Of a stretch of 64,000 nucleotides of DNA, positions 9,393 through 16,345 are shown piece by piece. Position numbers and translations under genes: made by a program. The stretch spans positions 4,960,001-5,024,000 of the forward strand of contig NZ_CP042425.1 of NCBI RefSeq assembly GCF_008254045.1, written 5' to 3'. The DNA is from Limnoglobus roseus (GTDB taxonomy: Bacteria > Planctomycetota > Planctomycetia > Gemmatales > Gemmataceae). Every line of letters begins with the position of its first letter. Position 1 is the stretch's first letter. A model generated the notes under the pieces. That model ran no database searches. It was not told the origin of the DNA and saw only the letters and a program-made list of their open reading frames with translations.

Positions 9393-11582
9393 TCAATCCC
9401 CGAAGACGAACTCCGGCGTGTTTAGCAGGCCCCACATCAGGTCTTCGACCGCCTCCCGCCGCTTCGCTCCGGTTTTCTCGAAGCGTGATACGCACGCGGC
9501 CTTCTCGGCGTCGGTCGGGGGGCGGCAGTACGCGAGTAGGTACAACTCCTCCACGACCTCGGCACTCGTCAACTTGCTCGCGGCCAACTTCGCGGCCCGG
9601 CCGTCGTCGGCGGTGATCTTACGACTGAGGCTCGGGGCGTTCATCAGGTGCAGGGCTTGCACGACGGTCGTGTCGGTGGTCCGCTCGCACGGCGGGTCCT
9701 GGTTCGGGTCGGGGCGGCCGAAACTGTCGAGGAACTGCGAGGTGCCGCGGACGGTCCAGGCTTCCATCGCCCGCGAACCGGGTGACATCGCGTCGAACTT
9801 CTCGGTCACGCCGGTAATGTCCGTGACGGCGTCCAACAACACTTCGGCCCGAAGGCGTTGGCGGTAGTGCCGGGAGTAGTTCCGCGTGTCGCCGACGTTG
9901 CGGTCCTGCGGAGTCGAAGACAGGCCGTAGACGTAACTCGTCGCGATGCGGCGAATCAGCTTCTTCAAGTCGTGGCCGTTTGCTCGGAAGTCGGCGGCGA
10001 GTTCGTTCAGCAGGGCCGGGTTCGACGGCGGGTTCGTGTCGCGAAGGTCGTCCACGGGGTCCACGAGGCCCCGGGTCATCAGGTCGGCCCACACGCGGTT
10101 GACGATGACCTTGGCGAAGAACGGGTTCTCCTTCGCCGTCACCCACTCGGCCAACTTCACCCGCGGGTCGTCCTCTGGGGCGATCTCCATTGGCGAACCG
10201 AGCAACGGTGTCGGCGTCATCTCCTCGCCGGTCAGCGGGTGCTTGACCGGGCCGCCGCGGCGTTTGCCCGTGGCAGGGCTTTCGCTGGCGAAGATGATCT
10301 CCTCGCTGCCGGAGATGGGGGCCGAGATGCCGGTGCCCTTCCGCCCGATGCGGCCGAAGAACGCGGCGAAGCTGTAGAAGTCCCGCTGGCTCCACTTCTC
10401 CGACGGGTGCTGATGGCACTTCGCGCAGTCGAGCCGCACCCCGAGGAAAAGCTGGCTGACCATCGGCGCGAGTTCTTCCGGCTCGCGGCGGTTGCGGTAG
10501 AACACCGTCGCGCCGTCCTTGAAGGTGCTGCCGGACGCAGTGAGGATTTCTCGCACGAACTGGTCGTAAGGCATGTTCTTGCGGAAGACGTCTCGCAACC
10601 ACGAGTCGAGGTTGAACGTCGCCTTGATGCCGACGTGGTACGGGTTCGGCCGCAGCAGGTCGGCCCACTTGTTCGCCCAGAAGTCCGCGTACTCCGGCCG
10701 GGCGAGCAGGGCGTCGATCAATTTCTCGCGCTTCTTCGCGTCAGCGTCCTTGAGGAACGCCCGCGTCTCGTCCGGCGTCGGCAGGCGGCCGATGATGTCG
10801 AGGAACGCCCGCCGGAGGAAAGTCGCGTCAGTCGCTTGCTCGGACGGCGTCAGGCCGAGTTGCTTGAGCTTGTTCCAGGCGTGGCCGTCGATGAAGTTCT
10901 GCCGCGGCAGCTTCTCGTACAACTTCGCGTTCACCGTCCCCGGCAGCGGGATCAGCACATTACTCACGGCAAACTTGTCCGCGTAGCGGGCCGTGACCGC
11001 CGCTTCGCCGGCAATCGGGCCGGTCTTGATCGTGCCCGTCGCGTCCACGGCCGCATAGCCGCTGTCGTTGGACTGGAAGGCGGCGAGTTTGGTCACGTCC
11101 TCGGAACTGCCGTCGCTGAAGTGGGCCATCACGCGAAGGGGGAGAGCGGTGTTGAACGTCAGCAGTTTCTCGGTCGGCGATACCGTGATCTTCGCCAGCG
11201 TCGGCGCGTCCTTCGGCGTCCGCGGTGTGCCGGCGACGATCCACGCTCTCAGGAGGGCGTACTCGGGTGAGTCCTTCGGCAACTTCCGGCCGCCGCCGTG
11301 CGGCACGTCGCCGCAGGCTTTGCGGAGGAACAGGCTGAAGTCCACATCGGCCGCGAACAGCCGGCGGCCGCGGGCCTCGGTGACGATGGCGTTGTAATCG
11401 AAGTCCGTGTCGAAGCCGAGGAGCGACAGGGCGAACCCGTTCTGCCCGCGGGCCTTGCCGTGGCAGCCGCCGCTGTTGCAGCCGTAGCGGGTCAGGATCG
11501 GCTCGACGTTGCGCTCGAATGTCGGCTCGGAGGCGGACGCAAACGACGACACGAGGAGTAATACCGGGAAGGTGAATTTCAT
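9393..11582 (-). CDS. PSCyt2/DUF1549-DUF1553 (PSD1) exported protein
   Basis: The 729-residue protein has a signal peptide (MKFTFPVLLLVSSFASA). An N-terminal cytochrome-like segment follows with the unusual spacing C-x4-C-H (CNSGGCHGKARG), then a bacterial Ig-like stretch around residues 130-220. DUF1549 comes next and DUF1553 forms the C-terminal half, with typical RPNPYHV, DCAKCHQHPSEKWSQ and VNRVWADL. These proteins are abundant in planctomycetes and thought to be extracytoplasmic; their substrate is unknown. I chose the ATG at 11582 because it starts the signal peptide. Confidence 0.88.
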   Translation of the reverse strand: MKFTFPVLLLVSSFASASEPTFERNVEPILTRYGCNSGGCHGKARGQNGFALSLLGFDTDFDYNAIVTEARGRRLFAADVDFSLFLRKACGDVPHGGGRKLPKDSPEYALLRAWIVAGTPRTPKDAPTLAKITVSPTEKLLTFNTALPLRVMAHFSDGSSEDVTKLAAFQSNDSGYAAVDATGTIKTGPIAGEAAVTARYADKFAVSNVLIPLPGTVNAKLYEKLPRQNFIDGHAWNKLKQLGLTPSEQATDATFLRRAFLDIIGRLPTPDETRAFLKDADAKKREKLIDALLARPEYADFWANKWADLLRPNPYHVGIKATFNLDSWLRDVFRKNMPYDQFVREILTASGSTFKDGATVFYRNRREPEELAPMVSQLFLGVRLDCAKCHQHPSEKWSQRDFYSFAAFFGRIGRKGTGISAPISGSEEIIFASESPATGKRRGGPVKHPLTGEEMTPTPLLGSPMEIAPEDDPRVKLAEWVTAKENPFFAKVIVNRVWADLMTRGLVDPVDDLRDTNPPSNPALLNELAADFRANGHDLKKLIRRIATSYVYGLSSTPQDRNVGDTRNYSRHYRQRLRAEVLLDAVTDITGVTEKFDAMSPGSRAMEAWTVRGTSQFLDSFGRPDPNQDPPCERTTDTTVVQALHLMNAPSLSRKITADDGRAAKLAASKLTSAEVVEELYLLAYCRPPTDAEKAACVSRFEKTGAKRREAVEDLMWGLLNTPEFVFGD

Positions 11583-12005
11583 GTCGGCAGACGGCGGGGG
11601 GACAGTTCGCGGCGCGAACAGGGTCGGCAGGTAAATGAAGTGTAGCCGACAAGGACGGCGGGGAGCAACCACGAAAAACCGAATTCGCCTTGGTGCCCTG
11701 CGGTCCGATCACGTTGCCGGGAAGCAGCGGATGTAACCCGATGCGAACGGAATTGGTAGGGTAGTGTCCTCTTGGGTCAAATCGAAATCTGACAACCTTC
11801 GGCCAGCGTAGAAGGAGTATCTGCTCATCTGGTACACGACCGGAGATGGTTGAAAAAACGAAATCGGGCGTCGTTTTCCGGGGATGGGGGCATCGAATCT
11901 TTTGTCCTTGCGCGAAACGGTTCGACGGCCTTCGCTGTCACACAGGTTGCGCTCACGTTCGGGTCCGTTCGGCGGGTGAGAAAATCTACCAATGGAGGGT
12001 CTTCT
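11583..12005. other. intergenic stretch, no gene recognised
   Basis: These 423 nt separate the divergently read PSCyt gene and the orphan at 12006. Reading frames exist on both strands but lack a ribosome site or protein-like composition. A weak hairpin, AAAACG with CGTTTT, lies near 11855-11877. The stretch presumably holds promoters for both genes, but I cannot assign -35/-10 boxes. Confidence 0.4.
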
Positions 12006-12569
12006 GTGCGCATTTTTAAAATCAAATCGGGTCCCCACAAAGACAAACAAATCCACGTGACCAAATACATTAAACGCGCCCGGGGCGTGGACATCAATAT
12101 TGAGCACAACGTCCCGACCGTTTCCGGGAAGTCGCTTCAATGGGTGCAAACTGTTTCCGACAACGGAACATTTTTCAAAGACTGTAAACTAAACCCCCAC
12201 GTCGACCCGTACGGAAAGGGTGGGGCTGTCAATACCGTTTCACTCCCCGGATTCCCAGGCTCTTGTAAAGCCGATGACTTGCTCCCATTCTTCTGGACGA
12301 CGGCGGAACTCGCGATTGTCGGATCGAGATTTTCTGATAAACCGAGCGAGGCAGTGCCAAAATCCGGCCGAACGTGGACGATTTTTATCACGGCTCTAAC
12401 GGAAGTTACCAACAAAGCGGTGCAACATCTGGTGTACATCAATTGGGGTTACGATCTTATGGCCGATGGGTCCGTGCGGGTCGCCGCCATCGTCACGCCG
12501 ACGGATGATCAAATAAAAGCTCACCTGCAGACGCTCAGAAAGATGTACCCGACCTTCACCTACACTTGA
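12006..12569 (+). CDS. hypothetical protein, AT-richer orphan
   Basis: The product has 187 residues. I chose the GTG at 12006 because GGAGG lies 7 nt upstream; the longer frame starting at 11850 has no site. It begins VRIFKIKSGPHKDKQIHVTK and contains NWGYDLMADGSVRVAAIV near the end. There is no signal peptide, membrane helix or motif I recognise. Its base composition is lower in GC than its neighbours, and it lies between an intact PSCyt gene and a decayed PSCyt fragment, so it may have arrived by insertion. Function unknown. Confidence 0.6.
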   Translation: MRIFKIKSGPHKDKQIHVTKYIKRARGVDINIEHNVPTVSGKSLQWVQTVSDNGTFFKDCKLNPHVDPYGKGGAVNTVSLPGFPGSCKADDLLPFFWTTAELAIVGSRFSDKPSEAVPKSGRTWTIFITALTEVTNKAVQHLVYINWGYDLMADGSVRVAAIVTPTDDQIKAHLQTLRKMYPTFTYT

Positions 12570-12589
12570 TGCCCGGGAACGATGCACAG

Positions 12590-12770
12590 TGGGCCGTCAC
12601 CTTCAGTGGCTGCGTCGCATTGAACGTCAGCGGGTTTTCGGTTGGTGACACCGTGAGTTTCGCCATCGCACGCGGCGTGCCGGCGACGATCCACGCTCTC
12701 AACAAGGCTTATTTGGGCGAGTCCTTCGACAACGTCCCCGCCGTGGGCAACCGCGAAAGCCGAATTCCGC
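12590..12770 (-). pseudogene. decayed fragment of a PSCyt/DUF1549 gene
   Basis: Read on the minus strand this gives DSPK-stop-ALLRAWIVAGTPR, then AKLTVSPTENPLTFNAT. That parallels DSPEYALLRAWIVAGTPR and AKITVSPTEKLLTFNTA in the intact gene 9393-11582. A 25-nt stretch is identical. An in-frame TAA replaces a tyrosine codon, and sequence on both sides has lost similarity. It is the remnant of a second PSCyt gene in the same orientation. Confidence 0.8.
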
Positions 12771-12787
12771 CCGGCCTGCCGTCGCGA

Positions 12788-13666
12788 TTACTTCGCGAAG
12801 CAAGCCGGGTCGAGGGCGAGGGCCTTCTCGGCCAGGGCCTTTGCGTCCGCCAACTTCCCCTCGGCGACTGCCTTCTTGTAGTCGGCGACGAATTCGGTTG
12901 CGGGTGACAGTTCGACGACCTCGGCCGTGGCGATCAGGTACACTTGGTACTTCTCGTTCACAGGCTTCGCCTCTTTGAACAGGCGGTTCAGGTACGGCAC
13001 CCGCGCCAGTGTTGGGGTCGGCTTTGTAGCAGCGGGGGCGGTGATCGTGCCCAGGTCGATGATGCGGCTGCGACCGGCCGGCAGGCTGAACATGCTCTTG
13101 TGCTTCCCCGTTTGCACGTCGGCCTTGTCGTAGAACTGCGTGAACGGAACCATTTCTCCGCCGTCGGTCGTGGGCGACAGGAGCGTGGTCACTGCCAACT
13201 GCGGCACGTTCGTGTTGACGACCGTGTGCTTGGCGTCCAGGTCGAACTCGACCGTCTTGCGGTCGGCGGTCACGTCCGCTTTGACCTTCACGATCGTGCC
13301 GTCGTGGACGACTTCGCTCTTCGGATCGCCTTTCGTGTCCAGGCCGGTGATGACGGTCCGCTCAGCCCCGGCCTTCATCTCGCCGGGCCGGCCGCTGAGC
13401 AATGTCAGCTTCGGGAAGGTCGTCACCGTCGCGTTGCGGTACGACTCCAGGGCCTTCAGCACGTCCGGCAGGTCTATCTTGCCAGCGGGCAAGTCGCTCG
13501 ACAGTAGGGCACTATTGCTAAACAACTTGACGAAGCTCGGCGTTTCGGACCATTGAACCGTGATGACGCGGAACGTCACTGCGGCTCCGGGCACGGTGGC
13601 CGGGGCTTGGGCCGTGGCGACGGTCGCGGCTGCAAAGAGGACGACGAGTGAGCGAACGGCGTGCAT
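12788..13666 (-). CDS. exported secretin-like protein
   Basis: The 292-residue protein has a signal peptide (MHAVRSLVVLFAAATVATA). The middle resembles the secretin core: DVLKALESYRNATVTTFPKL, then VPYLNRLFKE and QVYLIATAEVVE, patterns seen where type II/III secretins list their strands. It is much shorter than a full secretin and lacks visible N-domains. It could be a planctomycete-specific periplasmic protein with that fold. The C-terminal ~40 residues are helical and alanine/lysine-rich. No operon partners are evident. Confidence 0.6.
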   Translation of the reverse strand: MHAVRSLVVLFAAATVATAQAPATVPGAAVTFRVITVQWSETPSFVKLFSNSALLSSDLPAGKIDLPDVLKALESYRNATVTTFPKLTLLSGRPGEMKAGAERTVITGLDTKGDPKSEVVHDGTIVKVKADVTADRKTVEFDLDAKHTVVNTNVPQLAVTTLLSPTTDGGEMVPFTQFYDKADVQTGKHKSMFSLPAGRSRIIDLGTITAPAATKPTPTLARVPYLNRLFKEAKPVNEKYQVYLIATAEVVELSPATEFVADYKKAVAEGKLADAKALAEKALALDPACFAK

Positions 13667-13750
13667 CCTTGCACCTCGATTCGAGGAAGAGGAGAGGGAC
13701 GGCCAAGCATAGCGACTCGTGCGGCCGCGCCAAGGGAGAAGTGCTCTCGC

Positions 13751-14689
13751 CTAAACCCCCAGCATATCCCCAATTCCCGCCAGCACGGCTCGATCGCTGT
13801 CCGGTCGCGTCGGCGACTGCGGGTGCGTGTCGTCGCAACTCAGCCAGCCGCGAAGCTTCAAGAACATCGCCGCCGAGTGCTTGTACGCCGGCACCGGGTT
13901 GCGGAACGCGAAGAAGCCGAGGTACTGCAGCACGTCGTTCAGTTCGTAAAACCGCGGGTCGCCGGCCAGCCAGTAGGCGTCTCGCTTCGCGAACAGGTCG
14001 GGGGCGAAGGTGCTGAGGCCGAGGAGGTAGTCGCTGCCGTACATCACCATGTCCACGGCCAAGTCGTTGCCCGTGAAGACCTTGAAGTCTGGCCGCACCT
14101 GATCGCGGAGGACGATCCGTTGCCATTCGAGTTCGCGGTTGAGCGAGGAATGCTTCGCCCCCAGACAGGCGTTCACCCCGAGCAGGCCGCGATAGACTTC
14201 GAGCGAATAAATCTTCCCGAACGGCGCGAACATCGTGCCGAGTTCGAAGCCGATGAACGGGCTGACCCGCCCGAGGGCGGCGTAGTTGGCGATGATACCG
14301 TCGTCCGACTGCCCGGTGAGTCCGTAACTCTGGAAGATGACCGGCGTGCCGCCGGTCGCCACGATCGGCTCCATCGCGCGGGCGTAGGCGTCACGATCGA
14401 ACGCCGCCCCCGGTTGGTCTTTCACAAACGCCCCGGCCACGAACATCTTGCCGCCGAGTTCCGCCCGCGTGCGCTCCAGCACTTCCCGTTTCGTCGCGTC
14501 GTCGAGGAGGTTGCCGAAGCCGGTGTCCATGTTGACGGCGGGGGCCAAGCCCGCCGCGGCCGTGCGCTGAACGTGGGCCGTGAAGGCGGGCCAATCAATC
14601 GCGCCGTCGGCCTGGAAAGGCAGCAAAATGGCCGAGATGCCGGTGATCGCCCGGCGGGGCCGCACGAGTTGGAGAGGGTCAATCGTCAT
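13751..14689 (-). CDS. dihydrodipicolinate synthase family aldolase
   Basis: This 312-residue TIM-barrel protein is of the DapA/N-acetylneuraminate lyase superfamily. The start is MTIDPLQLVRP; GISAILLPFQADGAIDWPAF is the usual first strand and helix. The usual Schiff-base lysine motif is altered: the strand reads DFKVFTGND, so its catalytic lysine must be checked. I chose the ATG at 14689 (AGGCG upstream) over a longer frame that overlaps the divergent gene at 14766. Substrate unknown; a sugar-acid aldolase is as likely as a biosynthetic role. Confidence 0.75.
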   Translation of the reverse strand: MTIDPLQLVRPRRAITGISAILLPFQADGAIDWPAFTAHVQRTAAAGLAPAVNMDTGFGNLLDDATKREVLERTRAELGGKMFVAGAFVKDQPGAAFDRDAYARAMEPIVATGGTPVIFQSYGLTGQSDDGIIANYAALGRVSPFIGFELGTMFAPFGKIYSLEVYRGLLGVNACLGAKHSSLNRELEWQRIVLRDQVRPDFKVFTGNDLAVDMVMYGSDYLLGLSTFAPDLFAKRDAYWLAGDPRFYELNDVLQYLGFFAFRNPVPAYKHSAAMFLKLRGWLSCDDTHPQSPTRPDSDRAVLAGIGDMLGV

Positions 14690-14765
14690 GGCTTCGCCTG
14701 GAATTTTTGTAAGAACGGCGGTAGAGTGTCGATATAGAGACGGGGAACGGTTCGGAGAGACTCTG

Positions 14766-15203
14766 GTGCGATTTGCCCTGGCGATCATTGCAGCACTCGC
14801 AAACGCGGCCGGCCCGTGGTTGTGCTGTTGCGCGATGTCCGTCATGGTGGGCACACCACTCCCCGCGAAAGCCGGGACGATCGCCCCGGTGAAGAAGTCG
14901 GCCCCGAAGTGCTCGCACTGTGAGGAGACCCCGGTCCCGGGTGGCGAGTTGAAATCGCAGCCGGCGAAGCCCGCTCCGGCCAAGCCGTGCCCGTGCAAGG
15001 AACGGCAAGTCTCGAACCCGACCACGGTTCAACCCGTTACCGAAACGGCCACAACGGCCGACGTGATTTCCCACGACTTCAACCTCGTTGTTGGGCCGGT
15101 GGAAATCGTTCTCAACCCCGAACCCGCGCCGTCGCAGGTCTTGGGGTGGCCGTTTATGACGACGGAAACTCGGCTCCACGTTCACCACGTCTTGCGCTGT
15201 TAA
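14766..15203 (+). CDS. exported cysteine-containing hypothetical protein
   Basis: The product has 145 residues. The GTG start at 14766 has GGAGAG 6 nt upstream. A hydrophobic N-terminus (VRFALAIIAALANAAGPWL) acts as signal or anchor and runs into CCC. The mature part has CSHC and CPC pairs in a proline/lysine-rich low-complexity region. It is followed after 97 nt by the cysteine-doublet protein, with no terminator between, so both may be one transcript. A metal-handling role is a guess from the cysteines and the neighbour. Confidence 0.6.
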   Translation: MRFALAIIAALANAAGPWLCCCAMSVMVGTPLPAKAGTIAPVKKSAPKCSHCEETPVPGGELKSQPAKPAPAKPCPCKERQVSNPTTVQPVTETATTADVISHDFNLVVGPVEIVLNPEPAPSQVLGWPFMTTETRLHVHHVLRC

Positions 15204-15300
15204 CCTTCGTGTGATTGCCGGTCGTTCGTGTTTCATCGTGCGGGGTGTTCCCGTGCGAGTTCGAGAACTTCATTCATCAATCTCACAAGGAACTCAAGCA

Positions 15301-15675
15301 ATGATTACGAAAATTCTGGCCTCTCTGGTGGCGGTGGTGGCTCTGGGCGTCGGAGGCTACACGTTCTACGCCGGGGCCGTCGGCTCGTCGGAAGGTGGCG
15401 GATGCTGCTCGAAGAAGGCCGCCTCGGCCGACGCCGATTGTTGTGCGACCAACGACGAATGCTGTGATACAGGCTCGTCGTGCTGCCTGAAGGACAAGGT
15501 GGCCGTGAAGACGACCACCGATTGCTGCGCCGCCGGGTTGGCGTGCTGCGACGTGAAGGCCGACTGCTGTGCCGAAGGCGTGAAGGCCACGGCGAAGGTC
15601 AAGGCGGCCGACTGCTGCTTCCCCGGCTCGCCGTGCTGCGACGGCGGGGACTGCTGCCCGACCGCGAAGAAGTAA
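15301..15675 (+). CDS. membrane-anchored protein with ten Cys-Cys doublets
   Basis: This 124-residue protein has an N-terminal transmembrane or signal segment (ILASLVAVVALGVGGYTFY), then ~95 residues holding 20 cysteines, all in ten CC pairs (ADCC, DECC, SSCC, TDCC, LACC and so on). The spacing is irregular and small residues dominate. It is not a classical metallothionein (CxC/CxxC). AAGGAA precedes the ATG at 15301. The gene ends on a strong terminator. Metal binding or redox buffering at the cell surface is an inference. Confidence 0.7.
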   Translation: MITKILASLVAVVALGVGGYTFYAGAVGSSEGGGCCSKKAASADADCCATNDECCDTGSSCCLKDKVAVKTTTDCCAAGLACCDVKADCCAEGVKATAKVKAADCCFPGSPCCDGGDCCPTAKK

Positions 15676-15696
15676 CTCGACGGGTGTAACTCGGAG

Positions 15697-15724
15697 CGGG
15701 GCGGCCAATCGGCCGCCCCGTTTT
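15697..15724 (+). terminator. Rho-independent terminator
   Basis: CGGGGCGGCC-AATC-GGCCGCCCCG (15697-15720) followed by TTTT. It lies 22 nt after the cysteine-doublet gene and faces the convergent SUI1 gene. Confidence 0.85.
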
Positions 15725-15727
15725 CGT

Positions 15728-16336
15728 TCAGCCTCCGGCCCGCTTGACCTTGTACCCCATCTTCTCCAACTCCGCGACAATGCGGTCACGGTGGTCGCCC
15801 TGAATCTCGATGCGGTCGTCCTTCACCGTGCCGCCGGTACCGCACTTTTGCTTCAAACTCGTCGCCAACTCCTGCATCGCTGCGGCCGTCAGGCCGAGTT
15901 CCCAGACCACGGTTACGCCCTTGCCTTTCCGCCCCGCTGTTTCGCGGCCGACTTTCGCGGTGCCGAGTTTCTTGGCGGCCGCCGGCGGTGGGGGCGGGGG
16001 CGGTGAGATTTCGCGGAAACCGCCGCCCATCAACTCGGCGGCGAGGATGTTCACGCGGTCGTCGATTTCCATTGTTGCGGGCCAGTACTCGATCCGCTCG
16101 GTCACGGTCGGGAACTGCGATTCCACGAGCGGCCGAAACTCCGACGGACAGACGCAAACGATGCGCGTGGCCGCCTCCATCTCAGCCGGCGTCGCATCGT
16201 CCATCGCGCGGGCGGTAGCCGTCCACGGTAGACCCATTTTGGCGACGATGGGTGCGAACAGTTTGACCGCGTACTCCGCCCGTTGCGGCGGGGACGAGTC
16301 GAGGACGACGAGCGATTTCTTCGGCTTCGGCGGCAT
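15728..16336 (-). CDS. SUI1/eIF1-like protein fused to an LMW-phosphatase-like domain
   Basis: The 202-residue protein has two parts. The C-terminal ~80 residues are a SUI1/YciH domain (GRKGKGVTVVWELGL, KQKCGTGGTVKDDRIEIQGD, HRDRIVAELEKMGYKVKR), the bacterial eIF1 homologue that can affect start-codon selection. The N-terminal ~110 residues follow the strand/helix order of low-molecular-weight protein tyrosine phosphatase. The catalytic C-x5-R loop is replaced by DSSPPQRAEYA, so it is probably inactive. A proline-rich linker (SPPPPPPP) joins the halves. The SUI1 call is firm, the phosphatase-like reading tentative. Confidence 0.8.
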   Translation of the reverse strand: MPPKPKKSLVVLDSSPPQRAEYAVKLFAPIVAKMGLPWTATARAMDDATPAEMEAATRIVCVCPSEFRPLVESQFPTVTERIEYWPATMEIDDRVNILAAELMGGGFREISPPPPPPPAAAKKLGTAKVGRETAGRKGKGVTVVWELGLTAAAMQELATSLKQKCGTGGTVKDDRIEIQGDHRDRIVAELEKMGYKVKRAGG

Positions 16337-16345
16337 GGTTGGCAG

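Noticed and set aside
12566..12907. Plus-strand frame of 113 codons
   Set aside because: It is the complement of the PSCyt remnant and of the end of the secretin-like gene.
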